From positions 1 to 39,819 of the forward strand of contig JAEEVO010000016.1 of NCBI GenBank assembly GCA_016290905.1: DNA of 39,819 bases. Direction: 5' to 3'. Both the position numbers and the translations under genes were made by a program. This stretch comes from Lachnospiraceae bacterium. Its GTDB lineage: Bacteria; Bacillota; Clostridia; Lachnospirales; Lachnospiraceae. Positions within the stretch are counted from its first letter, which is position 1. The number at the start of each line of letters is the position of its first letter. The notes under the pieces are model-generated. The model saw nothing but the letters and a program-made list of their open reading frames with translations, ran no database searches and had not been told where the DNA came from. Of the stretch, positions 1 through 7,003 are shown in pieces.

Positions 1-684
1 ACCGATAGCGTAGCCTGCGATAGCCATAGCCTCAAGTACTGCATGAGGATCGCCTTCAAGAACGGAACGGTCCATGAATGCACCGGGGTCACCCTCGTCT
101 GCGTTACAGCAAACGTACTTCTGTCCGCCGTCCTGAACAAGGTTCTTAGCCAGCTGCCACTTTCTTCCTGTAGGGAAGCCTGCGCCGCCACGGCCGCGGA
201 GACCTGAATCAAGGATAACCTGGATAACTTCGTCGGGAGTCATGCTGGTAAGTACCTTACCAAGAGCCTCATATCCGCGGGTACCGATGTACTCGTCGAT
301 ATTCTCGGGATTGATGACACCACAGTTACGAAGAGCGATACGATGCTGCTTCTTATAGAAATCTGTATCTGCAAGAGACTTGATACCTTCATCGGTAACT
401 GTCTCCTCGTATACGAGACGCTTTACTACTCTACCCTTTACAAGGTGCTCGGAAACGATCTCAGGGATATCCTCATCCTTTACCATCGAATAGAAAACAG
501 CCTCAGGGTAAACAATCATGATGGGTCCAAGTGCACAAAGAACATGACATCCGGTCTGAACAACGGATGCTTCCTTGTCAAGACCAGCCTTCTCGATCTC
601 AGTGCGCAGTGTTTCCATAATCTTCTGACTTCCAGAGGAAGTACAGCCGGTTCCACCGCATACTAATACATGTGAACGATACAT
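1..684 (-). CDS. hndC: NADH-binding subunit of bifurcating [FeFe]-hydrogenase (NuoF/HndC/HydB-like), 3' end outside window
   Basis: I translated this from the ATG at 684, preceded by an AGGAGG site; 228 residues are visible and the frame is open to the left edge. The N-terminus is a thioredoxin-like [2Fe-2S] domain (CGGTGC near residues 9-14, then a TGCHVLC pair near 45-51). The central part begins the NuoF FMN/NADH fold, with GRGGAGFPTGRKW and the CNADEGDPGAF motif. In this family the subunit takes electrons from NADH or NADPH and passes them through FMN and Fe-S clusters to a hydrogenase subunit. It lies 18 bases downstream of the HndB-like gene in one minus-strand operon. The C-terminal 4Fe-4S part and the catalytic hydrogenase gene expected next are beyond the window. 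The NuoF family call is firm; NADH versus NADPH preference cannot be read. Confidence 0.93.
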   Translation of the reverse strand, partial: MYRSHVLVCGGTGCTSSGSQKIMETLRTEIEKAGLDKEASVVQTGCHVLCALGPIMIVYPEAVFYSMVKDEDIPEIVSEHLVKGRVVKRLVYEETVTDEGIKSLADTDFYKKQHRIALRNCGVINPENIDEYIGTRGYEALGKVLTSMTPDEVIQVILDSGLRGRGGAGFPTGRKWQLAKNLVQDGGQKYVCCNADEGDPGAFMDRSVLEGDPHAVLEAMAIAGYAIG

Positions 685-702
685 TTTATACCTCCTCTAA
701 GA

Positions 703-1074
703 TTATAAAGTTGTAGAATTTAAAGTATATTCCTTAATGGGCGAGCCGCCGTTAAGATGACGGTTAACAACCTCTAATGCTTTATCAGGTGTCATTTTAA
801 CATATGTAACCTTTTCCTTGCCCGGCTCATAGACCTCAACTATGGGCTCGTACTGGCAAAGACCGATGCAGCCTGTCTGTGTTACCGATACTTTGTCAAG
901 CTTCTTTTCTGCTACAGCTTCAGCCAAAGTATTAAGTACCGGACGAGCTCCACTGGCGATACCGCAGGTAGCCATACCAACAACGACTCTTGTCTGGTCA
1001 CTGTCCTCGCTACGAAGTGCAACCGATCCCTGCATCTTTTCTCTTATTGCCTTTAATTCTTCAAGAGACTTCAT
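703..1074 (-). CDS. hndB: Thioredoxin-like [2Fe-2S] ferredoxin subunit (HndB-like)
   Basis: This 123-residue protein has a four-cysteine [2Fe-2S] pattern of thioredoxin-like ferredoxins: GMATCGIASGA near residues 33-43, then QTGCIGLCQYEP near 66-77. This matches HndB-type subunits of NADP(H)/NAD(H)-dependent hydrogenases, which relay electrons between the flavin subunit and the catalytic subunit. The start at 1074 has an AAGGAGG-like site just upstream. It sits 57 bases after the HATPase gene and just before the NuoF-like gene, the order usual in clostridial hydrogenase operons. The N-terminal 30 residues are helical and charged and contain no cluster ligands. HndB is the natural label, although the same fold is also fused to the N-terminus of the adjacent NuoF-like protein. 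Confidence 0.88.
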   Translation of the reverse strand: MKSLEELKAIREKMQGSVALRSEDSDQTRVVVGMATCGIASGARPVLNTLAEAVAEKKLDKVSVTQTGCIGLCQYEPIVEVYEPGKEKVTYVKMTPDKALEVVNRHLNGGSPIKEYTLNSTTL

Positions 1075-1131
1075 TATATTCCTCCTTAAATGGTGGAAAT
1101 CCCGGGTTACCCAAACGGATTTCCCCTGATT

Positions 1132-1692
1132 TTAAAAATCCTGTCCTTTGTTGACTTCCGAAGTATTTTCCTTAAGATAATCCCTGATGTATTCCGAAAC
1201 CTCAGGCTCGTTGAACGATACATCGTCCCCGAGTATTTCCCTGAACTGCCTGGTATCGAGCGTAAACTCTTCTTCATCCACCCTGTAGTGGTAAACAAGC
1301 TCCATGCTCCCGCTCTGTGTCACCAGCATGTGCACCGTCGAGACCATATCTCCGAGCGGCATCCTGTCTATGCTTGAAAGGATAAACACACATGTGACTC
1401 TCGTACCTTTTCCGGGTTCGGAAACAATTTCAAAGCTTCCTCCCGTACTTTCGGCGGCCATTTTGAAAAACGGAACTCCCAATCCTACCTTTCTGGTAGT
1501 CCTTGTCGTATAAAAAGGATCCGTTACAGCCTCAACCTGTTCCTTCGTCATACCGCATCCGTCATCATCTATGATGACAGTAAGCGTATCCGCCCCGGTG
1601 TCTATGAGGCATTCAAGTGTCACCAGCTTTGCTCCGGCTTTTACGGAGTTCTGAGCCACATCAAGAATATTCAGTGAGATTTCCGGCATCAT
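1132..1692 (-). CDS. Histidine-kinase-like ATP-binding (HATPase_c) protein in hydrogenase operon
   Basis: This 186-residue protein is essentially a free-standing GHKL ATP-binding domain. N-box residues lie in LDVAQNSVKAGA (about 9-20), the G1 box is DDDGCGM (about 42-48), and a G2-like segment VGLGVPFFK lies near 68-76. There is no phospho-acceptor His domain and no membrane segment, so it is not a complete sensor kinase. The C-terminal 80 residues are unassigned. It lies 15 bases after the NuoE-like gene. ATPases of this type recur in clostridial hydrogenase operons, and a regulatory or maturation role is plausible but not shown. ATG codons occur at 1692 and 1689; the site GGTGAT upstream does not decide between them. 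Confidence 0.82.
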   Translation of the reverse strand: MMPEISLNILDVAQNSVKAGAKLVTLECLIDTGADTLTVIIDDDGCGMTKEQVEAVTDPFYTTRTTRKVGLGVPFFKMAAESTGGSFEIVSEPGKGTRVTCVFILSSIDRMPLGDMVSTVHMLVTQSGSMELVYHYRVDEEEFTLDTRQFREILGDDVSFNEPEVSEYIRDYLKENTSEVNKGQDF

Positions 1693-1707
1693 GTCAAATC
1701 ACCTTGA

Positions 1708-2202
1708 TCATTCATACTTGGCGAGTATTTCGTCAATCTTATCAACAGTCATCTTGCCATATACATCATCGTTTATGGTCATAACAGGTGCAAGACCGCA
1801 AGCGCCTACGCAGCGGCATGCTTCGAGTGAGAATTTACCATCGGGAGTGCACTCTCCGCCCTTGATCCCGAGCTTCTCGATGAGCTTGTCATAGATATCA
1901 CCCGAGCCTTTTACATAGCAGGCAGTACCTAAGCATACTGAAATTCTGTACTTTCCCTTCGGATAAAGAGAGAACTGTGCATAGAATGTAACAATTCCGT
2001 AGATCTTCTCGATCGGAACATTCATCACATCCGAAATGATTTTTTGTACCTCATAGGGAAGGTACCCGTAAATATCCTGAGCCTTCTGTAAGATGGGCAT
2101 TAATGAACCCTTCTCATCCTTCAGCTCAGCGATAACCGCACGGAGTTTTGCTTCCTGCTCCGGCGTGCCATTGAAAGGGATGTTCTTTTTCTGAGAACCC
2201 AT
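1708..2202 (-). CDS. hndA: NuoE/HndA-like [2Fe-2S] subunit of NAD(P)-linked hydrogenase
   Basis: The 164-residue product carries the NuoE [2Fe-2S] ligand set: CLGTACYVKG near 90-99 and CRCVGACGLAP near 130-140, after an N-terminal helical region with the YGYLP motif. NuoE-type subunits shuttle electrons next to the NADH-oxidising NuoF subunit. The start at 2202 is chosen because AAGGAGG lies directly upstream; a longer reading to 2256 adds 18 residues with no ribosome site. It is the first gene of the minus-strand operon, served by the promoter at 2295-2323. It is divergent from the sensory hydrogenase module, an arrangement that suggests joint regulation. Confidence 0.92.
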   Translation of the reverse strand: MGSQKKNIPFNGTPEQEAKLRAVIAELKDEKGSLMPILQKAQDIYGYLPYEVQKIISDVMNVPIEKIYGIVTFYAQFSLYPKGKYRISVCLGTACYVKGSGDIYDKLIEKLGIKGGECTPDGKFSLEACRCVGACGLAPVMTINDDVYGKMTVDKIDEILAKYE

Positions 2203-2294
2203 TTTCAAACCTCCTTGAAAAAGTTTATAGAGAACACCCGGCCTCATAAACGCCAAAACGGCGCAAAGAGAGCGAGTCTTCGCAGTTAGAGATT

Positions 2295-2323
2295 ATTCTA
2301 TCATATTTTCAAGATAAAATCAA
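2295..2323 (-). promoter_or_regulatory. Sigma-A-type promoter for hydrogenase operon
   Basis: On the minus strand TTGATT (2318-2323) and TAGAAT (2295-2300) are separated by exactly 17 bases. It points toward the NuoE-like start at 2202 with a leader of about 85 bases. Confidence 0.6.
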
Positions 2324-2362
2324 TAAACAATTCTATAAAAATTATAAAGATTTGTTAGCTCC

Positions 2363-2442
2363 AATGGACTATGGGGACGGGGTCAGTGGTCCATTTTATT
2401 GTAATGGACTATGGGGACGGGGTCAGTGGTCCATTTTATTGT
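2363..2442. repeat. Perfect 40-bp tandem duplication of a REP-like hairpin
   Basis: Two identical 40-base units (2363-2402 and 2403-2442) sit in the divergent intergenic region. Each contains a 7-base inverted repeat, AATGGAC and GTCCATT, around a loop with the core GGGGACGG. The core resembles the REP-like elements at 16604-16640, 17113-17144 and 22785-22815. The rest of 2257-2556 is AT-rich and holds the two divergent promoters. Confidence 0.9.
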
Positions 2443-2473
2443 AAAGCTTTTTTATTATTTTTTTAAGTATTGT

Positions 2474-2502
2474 TTGAAATTTTGTAAATTATATGTTATA
2501 TT
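2474..2502 (+). promoter_or_regulatory. Sigma-A-type promoter for sensory hydrogenase module
   Basis: TTGAAA (2474-2479) and TATATT (2497-2502) are 17 bases apart and face the gene starting at 2557. Confidence 0.6.
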
Positions 2503-2556
2503 GAATATACGATGATATCTTTTAAGAAACTTACTATCCAGAAAGGGAACCGGTCT

Positions 2557-2907
2557 ATGACAATTGATGATGTACAAAGAATTTTACACGGCACTTATGT
2601 TTGCGGGGAGGATCAGAAGGACCGCGAGATCCATTCGGCCTGCGGCTCCGATATGATGAGCGATGTCCTTGCCTTTGTAAAGGACCAGGCTGTTCTTCTT
2701 ACGGGTCTGTGCAACCCCCAAGTTATCCGTACCGCAGAAATGATAGATATTTATTGCATAGTCTTCATCCGCGGCAAAAAGCCCACCGGAGAAATGATCG
2801 AAATGGCAAAGGAGCGCGACATCGCCCTTCTCTGCACCGATCACCGCATGTTTAATGCCTGCGGCATGCTTTACGATAATGGATTGCGGGGAGGTAAACC
2901 GTATTGA
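2557..2907 (+). CDS. DRTGG-domain protein of hydrogenase regulatory module
   Basis: A 116-residue soluble alpha/beta protein of the small stand-alone DRTGG type that commonly accompanies clostridial [FeFe]-hydrogenase genes. Visible elements are VAFVKDQAVLLTG-like beta-alpha segments (IDDVQRILHG start, LLTGLCNPQVIRTAEM in the middle, DIALLCTDHRMF toward the end). No catalytic residues can be assigned. DRTGG domains are otherwise found next to CBS domains or in phosphotransacetylases and are thought to bind small ligands. I start at 2557, with AAAGGGA upstream; an ATG at 2512 has no ribosome site and lies only 9 bases after the promoter -10. Its stop overlaps the next start by 4 bases, so the two are probably translationally coupled. 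Confidence 0.75.
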   Translation: MTIDDVQRILHGTYVCGEDQKDREIHSACGSDMMSDVLAFVKDQAVLLTGLCNPQVIRTAEMIDIYCIVFIRGKKPTGEMIEMAKERDIALLCTDHRMFNACGMLYDNGLRGGKPY

Positions 2908-3326
2908 GCAATTCTCTTAGAATACAATATCTTATCTCTGACGAAGACTTTACACGTGCCGGAGAAGCTTCCGGTGACGTAAAAGCAAAGCTTAAAATGA
3001 TGGGCGTTAACCCCGAGGTAATAAGGAAGGTATCCATCGCCATGTATGAGGGTGAGATAAATATGGTCATCCATGCTAACGGCGGCGTGATAGATGTCAT
3101 CATAACCGAGAAAGACATCACCATGATACTTAAAGACAAAGGCCCCGGCATCAAGGATCTCGACCTTGCGATGCAGGCCGGCTATTCCACAGCCTCGGAA
3201 AATGTCCGTGCATTAGGTTTCGGTGCCGGTATGGGACTTCCCAATATGAAGAAATATTCCGACGAAATGAATATCGAGACCGAAATAGGAGTCGGAACAA
3301 CCGTGACCATGAAGGTGTTCTTCTGA
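2904..3326 (+). CDS. Anti-sigma-factor-type ATPase (RsbT/RsbW-like HATPase)
   Basis: This 140-residue protein is a compact GHKL ATPase of the RsbW/RsbT/SpoIIAB class. The N-box region is VSIAMYEGEINMVIHANGG (about 44-62), the G1 motif DKGPGI lies near 78-83, and GFGAGMGLPNMKK near 104-116 is the ATP lid. Such proteins phosphorylate or sequester partner regulators. The start is TTG at 2904, within the TTGA overlap with the preceding stop and preceded by GGGGAGG. Its place directly before the sensory hydrogenase suggests it transmits the redox or H2 signal, but no cognate sigma factor or anti-anti-sigma protein is in the window. Confidence 0.85.
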   Translation: MSNSLRIQYLISDEDFTRAGEASGDVKAKLKMMGVNPEVIRKVSIAMYEGEINMVIHANGGVIDVIITEKDITMILKDKGPGIKDLDLAMQAGYSTASENVRALGFGAGMGLPNMKKYSDEMNIETEIGVGTTVTMKVFF

Positions 3327-3375
3327 TCCGGACGGATTTCGACTTTACGATCATAAATACAGAAAGGAATGGATC

Positions 3376-4653
3376 ATGGGAGATTTTTACACATCAGTCC
3401 ATCTTGACAGGGATCTGTGCAAGGGCTGTATCAACTGTATAAAACGATGTCCCACTGAAGCGATCAGGGTTCGTAACGGCAAGGCCGTCATCACCAAGGA
3501 GTTCTGCATAGACTGCGGTGAATGCATAAGGATATGCAAGAACCATGCGAAGCTTGCCACTACCGATTCCATAGAAAACATATCCAATTATAAATATGTA
3601 GTCGCTCTTCCGGCACCCTCCCTTTACGCTCAGGCAAACAACCTGGACGATATCAACATAGTTCTTACCGCCCTCAAGGATATGGGCTTTGACGATGTTT
3701 TCGAGGTCAGCGCCGCAGCAGAGCTTGTTTCTTCCGTTTCAAGGAGGTACGTAGAGGAACATCAGGATCAGTGGCCCCTCATCAGCACGGCCTGTCCTTC
3801 GGTAGTCCGTCTCATAAGGGTACGTTTCCCCAATCTTATCGAGCATATGCTGCCCATAAAGCCTCCCATTGAGCTTGCGGCCGAAATGGCAAGGCATATA
3901 GCCATTGAAAAAACGGGGCTCAAATCCGAGGATATCGGGATATTCTTTATTTCTCCGTGTCCCGCAAAGGTTACGTCCGTCAAGTTCCCCATAGGATATG
4001 AAAAAAGCGACGTGGATCAGGTTGTTGCGATAAAGGATATTTATCCGAAGCTCATCGCTTCCATGACCAAGGTTGTTGAAGAGAACCGCATCGAAGATCT
4101 TTCCAGATCGGGACGTATCGGTATCGGGTGGGGCAGGATAGGCGGTGAGGCTGCCGGACTCCTTACGGATTCTTATCTTGCGGCCGACGGCATCGAAAAT
4201 GTAATAAAGGTTTTGGAGGATCTGGAGGATCAGAAATTCCTTAAAGTTCCTTCTTTCATAGAGCTTAACGCCTGTACGGGTGGATGTGTCGGCGGCGTAC
4301 TCCAGGTGGAGAATCCTTTCCTTGCCATTGTAAAACTGAAAAGCCTGAGAAAATATCTCCCCGTTGCAAAAACTCATGAGGCACCGTTCCCCGTTCATCC
4401 CGAATGGACCGAAAAAGTGGAATACCAGCCCGTATTCAAGCTTGGCACAAATATGCTTGAGAGCCTGACCAAGATGTCGCAGGTTGACGAGCTGTGCCAG
4501 AAATTCCCCGGACTTGACTGCGGTTCGTGCGGAGCGCCTACCTGCAAGGCTCTTGCTGAAGATATCGTAAGGGGCATCGCCAATGAAAAGGACTGCATAC
4601 ATATCCTCAAGCAGTTCATACACAAGCTTTCAGACGAATTCTCACAGTTGTAA
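3376..4653 (+). CDS. hydS: Putative sensory [FeFe]-hydrogenase (HydS-like, group C/D)
   Basis: The 425-residue protein has two N-terminal 4Fe-4S clusters (C15/18/21/25 and C44/47/50/54), an H-cluster domain, and a C-terminal Fe-S motif (C382, C385, C390). The three H-cluster signatures are divergent: ISTACPS at 137-142, ISPCPAK at 192-198 and NACTGGCVGG at 298-307. Ligand cysteines C140, C195, C300 and C304 are kept. The position of the usual proton-relay cysteine, first of the pair in the prototypical TSCCP, is alanine (A139), as described for HydS-type enzymes. That points to sensing rather than bulk H2 turnover. The stop codon touches the three-hairpin repeat at 4653, and no PAS domain follows the C-terminal Fe-S motif. 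AAGGAA precedes the start. Confidence 0.87.
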   Translation: MGDFYTSVHLDRDLCKGCINCIKRCPTEAIRVRNGKAVITKEFCIDCGECIRICKNHAKLATTDSIENISNYKYVVALPAPSLYAQANNLDDINIVLTALKDMGFDDVFEVSAAAELVSSVSRRYVEEHQDQWPLISTACPSVVRLIRVRFPNLIEHMLPIKPPIELAAEMARHIAIEKTGLKSEDIGIFFISPCPAKVTSVKFPIGYEKSDVDQVVAIKDIYPKLIASMTKVVEENRIEDLSRSGRIGIGWGRIGGEAAGLLTDSYLAADGIENVIKVLEDLEDQKFLKVPSFIELNACTGGCVGGVLQVENPFLAIVKLKSLRKYLPVAKTHEAPFPVHPEWTEKVEYQPVFKLGTNMLESLTKMSQVDELCQKFPGLDCGSCGAPTCKALAEDIVRGIANEKDCIHILKQFIHKLSDEFSQL

Positions 4654-4778
4654 TCGAGTAGGATGTCTCCTACTCGATGCGATTGGCCACTTCGAGAGCA
4701 AGCTCTCTCAGTGACCGTTCGCTCAGCCAACAATTTGGAAGCAAGCTTCCATTGTTGGCATTCGCTTATCGCACAAAA
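4653..4778. repeat. Three-hairpin structured repeat, copy 1
   Basis: Hairpin 1 is ATCGAGTAGGA (4653-4663) with its complement at 4668-4678. Hairpin 2 has a GAGAG/CTCTC stem with loop CAAG, flanked by GGCCAC/GTGACC. Hairpin 3 is GCCAACAAT/ATTGTTGGC (4726-4734 and 4751-4759), closed by GGAAG, CAAG, CTTCC. A conserved tail ATCGCACAAAA follows. A second copy lies at 25784-25909. Its orientation relative to neighbouring genes differs there, which suggests a dispersed repeat rather than a fixed leader. Confidence 0.85.
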
Positions 4779-4780
4779 CA

Positions 4781-4808
4781 TAAGGCTTCCTTTCAACAGG
4801 AAGCCTTA
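4781..4808. promoter_or_regulatory. 10-bp hairpin just upstream of DRTGG-like start
   Basis: TAAGGCTTCC and GGAAGCCTTA flank an 8-base loop, ending 15 bases before the ATG at 4824. There is no U-run, so it is not a standard terminator. It could affect mRNA stability or ribosome access. Confidence 0.5.
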
Positions 4809-4823
4809 AGAAAAGGATCATAT

Positions 4824-5156
4824 ATGACAGTTAACGGATTAAAGAACATACCCGAGTTTTCAATCATTAACGAGGGTGATATGGATAAAGAGATCACAGT
4901 GCCTTTCTGCTGCGATCTTCTTAGTGTGGCAATGAGCAAGGCGCCTGCCGGAGCGGCCTGGGTCACGATCATGGGAAACGTAAATGCTCTTGCGGTATCT
5001 TCACTTACCGACTGTGCCTGTATCATTCTTGCAGAAGGAACAGCCATCGAACCGAACGTACTTTCAAAGGCAAAGATCCAGGAGATTACCCTGTTTAAGA
5101 CAGATCTTCCCATATTTGATGCGGCCTTAAAGGTTTACAATCTGATAAATGGCTAG
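4824..5156 (+). CDS. Second DRTGG-like domain protein
   Basis: A 110-residue soluble protein. I start it at 4824, where AAAAGGATCATAT precedes ATG; upstream in-frame sequence is only the structured repeat and would not be coding. It resembles the small DRTGG-family proteins that accompany hydrogenase and PHP genes, with a central segment AWVTIMGNVNALAVSSLTDC (about 45-64) and an IILAEG turn. It lacks recognisable catalytic residues. Its end overlaps the PHP gene by 8 bases, indicating translational coupling. Two DRTGG-like proteins in one module may form a ligand-sensing pair; this is inference. Confidence 0.65.
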   Translation: MTVNGLKNIPEFSIINEGDMDKEITVPFCCDLLSVAMSKAPAGAAWVTIMGNVNALAVSSLTDCACIILAEGTAIEPNVLSKAKIQEITLFKTDLPIFDAALKVYNLING

Positions 5157-5871
5157 CATCAGCTACGATTTTCACATACATACCTGCCTTTCACCCTGCG
5201 GCGACAATGACATGACACCGGCAAACATCATTGGAATGGCTGCGCTCAAAGGTCTTGAGGCCGTTGCGATAACCGACCACAACAGCTCTCTCAATTGTGA
5301 AGCGGCCATGAAGCTGGGCGAGGAAAGCGGTATTCTTGTCATACCCGGAATGGAGCTTACAACCGAGGAAGAGGCGCATGTTCTCTGCCTTTTTTATCGT
5401 CTTGAGGACGCACTTGCCTTCAGCGAGCTTGTTTACTCTCGCCTGCTCCCCATAAAAAACAATCCTGCCGTATTCGGGCACCAGTATGTTTGCGACGAAA
5501 ACGAGAATATCACCGGAGAGATAGAAAACCTTCTTATAAACGCCACTTCGATAGGTTTTTCGGATGTTTCAAAGGAGCTTAAGCCCTATAACGGTGTCAT
5601 GATCCCGGCACACGTAGATAAATCCACAACCAGTGTCATTTCAAACCTGGGCTTTATCCCGCCGGACAGTGATTTCACGACATTTGAATGTAAAAACCTC
5701 GCAAACCTCCACGCCATGAGGCGCGATCATCCATATTTTAACAAATGTAACGTCATCACGGATTCCGATGCCCATTATCTCTGGGATATAAACGAAGCGG
5801 TCAACACGCTTAACGTTCTCGGTAAATCCGTTAAAGATATACTTGACTTTTTCAGGAAACCTATATCATAA
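5149..5871 (+). CDS. PHP-domain metal-dependent phosphoesterase
   Basis: This 240-residue protein has the full set of PHP metal-ligand motifs: DFHIHTCLSPCG (7-18), ITDHN (about 41-45), PGMEL (about 65-69), PAHVD (about 156-160) and TDSDAH (about 202-207). PHP phosphoesterases hydrolyse phosphate esters or nucleotides in the cytoplasm using two or three metals. The substrate here is unknown. A PHP gene next to sensory-hydrogenase and NuoE/NuoF genes is a recurrent arrangement, including in Thermotoga. It may process a small-molecule signal for the module. It begins 8 bases inside the preceding gene, with AAAGG upstream. Confidence 0.85.
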   Translation: MASISYDFHIHTCLSPCGDNDMTPANIIGMAALKGLEAVAITDHNSSLNCEAAMKLGEESGILVIPGMELTTEEEAHVLCLFYRLEDALAFSELVYSRLLPIKNNPAVFGHQYVCDENENITGEIENLLINATSIGFSDVSKELKPYNGVMIPAHVDKSTTSVISNLGFIPPDSDFTTFECKNLANLHAMRRDHPYFNKCNVITDSDAHYLWDINEAVNTLNVLGKSVKDILDFFRKPIS

Positions 5872-5903
5872 TATTGGTAACATCATCAACAAGGAGCAAT
5901 ACC

Positions 5904-6857
5904 ATGAAATTAAAAAAGCAATTTGCTGTCACACTGTGCTGTTTATCGCTCGCGGCGCTTCTGGCAGCATGTGAAACAAATTCATCAAACAATAAGACAA
6001 CCCAGACACCCGCTGGTACCTCCGCAGAAAAGAACGATACCACAAAGCAGCCGGATAATACCCAGGCCGTAACCCCTCAAGGCAGCGATCAAAAGAACAA
6101 TACAACTCCTACTGCCGACCCGGTACCCTCACCAACTGAGGCTGTGCCGGATATAAGCCCTTCTCCCACCTCCGATGCCGAGGTAACTCCCACAGCTGCT
6201 GCCGAAGCAGCATCAAAGGACGCATTTAACAGGAAGGACTTCTGGGCGAATTCATATCTTGTCTGGCTTCCGGAATTCGAAACCGGTACCGCCGTTTCAA
6301 AGAACTCCACCGGCGGCACATACGATTACATAACAATTACGGACGTAAGCACCGATGACATAACCGCATATATCGCGGCGTTAAAGAAATCCGGATTTAC
6401 TGAGCATGCCAGTGAAACCAATTCAAACGGAATCATCTCCTTCTCTGCGGATAATTACAATTCCTGGAACGCCGTAGTAAGCTATGACGGCTCATCCCTG
6501 GTTATCGGCTCAGGTTTTAAGGAAAAGGATTCTTCAAAGAACGAAGCCGAGGATAAAGCCTACAAGACCACGCTGCTTCAGTACATCCCCAGATTTGAAA
6601 ACGGTAAGTTTTCAAGATCCGTTACAAGTGATGATGAAACCATGTGCACATACGCCATCTACGAAAATGTTTCCACGGATTCTGTCAGCGCTTATATCGG
6701 CCAGCTCAAGAACGCAGGTTACATTTACGGAGTTGACGAAGGTGACGACGGAAGCGTTCTCTGGTACATAGCTCTTAACGAAGAGAATTTCGAATGTTCA
6801 GTAGAATTTGACGGAAGCATCGTCAAAGTAGGCTGTTCAAAGTATATCGACGATTGA
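5904..6857 (+). CDS. Lipoprotein with two tandem domain repeats
   Basis: The 317-residue product begins with a lipoprotein signal (KLKKQ, hydrophobic core, LLAAC), predicting lipidation at C23. A Thr/Pro/Ser/Asp-rich linker (about 24-105) follows, typical of spacing through the cell wall. The rest is two copies of one domain (about 118-204 and 224-311). Shared positions include P.FE.G, VSTD...YI..LK..GF/Y and a closing DGS.V..G. I do not recognise the domain. The start at 5904 follows AAGGAGC; an upstream ATG at 5874 would place extra residues before the signal peptide. It is 32 bases after the PHP gene and so may be cotranscribed with the hydrogenase sensor module. Confidence 0.8.
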   Translation: MKLKKQFAVTLCCLSLAALLAACETNSSNNKTTQTPAGTSAEKNDTTKQPDNTQAVTPQGSDQKNNTTPTADPVPSPTEAVPDISPSPTSDAEVTPTAAAEAASKDAFNRKDFWANSYLVWLPEFETGTAVSKNSTGGTYDYITITDVSTDDITAYIAALKKSGFTEHASETNSNGIISFSADNYNSWNAVVSYDGSSLVIGSGFKEKDSSKNEAEDKAYKTTLLQYIPRFENGKFSRSVTSDDETMCTYAIYENVSTDSVSAYIGQLKNAGYIYGVDEGDDGSVLWYIALNEENFECSVEFDGSIVKVGCSKYIDD

Positions 6858-6874
6858 TCCAATGTCAAACTTAG

Positions 6875-6946
6875 TGTCATTCCGAATGAAGCAAAGAGCT
6901 TTATCCCCTTATTGTTTAAGATCCTTCGCTAACGCTCAGGATGACA
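6875..6946. repeat. GTCATTCTGAGCG-family palindromic repeat, copy 1
   Basis: The element starts TGTCATTCCGAATG and ends CGCTCAGGATGACA, with imperfect inverted-repeat ends. It is related to copies at 15933, 22822 and 35057. The 5' half has diverged most. Confidence 0.75.
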
Positions 6947-6967
6947 AAAGGAACTTACAATGACAAC

Positions 6968-7003
6968 AACCCGTTTCGGAGCATCCGAAACGGGTTTGTT
7001 TTT
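6968..7003 (+). terminator. Rho-independent terminator after lipoprotein
   Basis: AACCCGTTTCGGA (6968-6980) pairs perfectly with 6984-6996 around GCA and is followed by TGTTTTTT. It closes the 2557-6857 transcript and nearly abuts the end of the convergent gene. Confidence 0.93.

Noticed and set aside
3739-4623. 294-codon minus-strand frame
   Set aside because: It lies entirely opposite the well-supported sensory hydrogenase gene and shows no motifs.
4395-4796. Minus-strand frame crossing the three-hairpin repeat
   Set aside because: It covers palindromic non-coding repeat and antisense hydrogenase sequence; no coherent protein.
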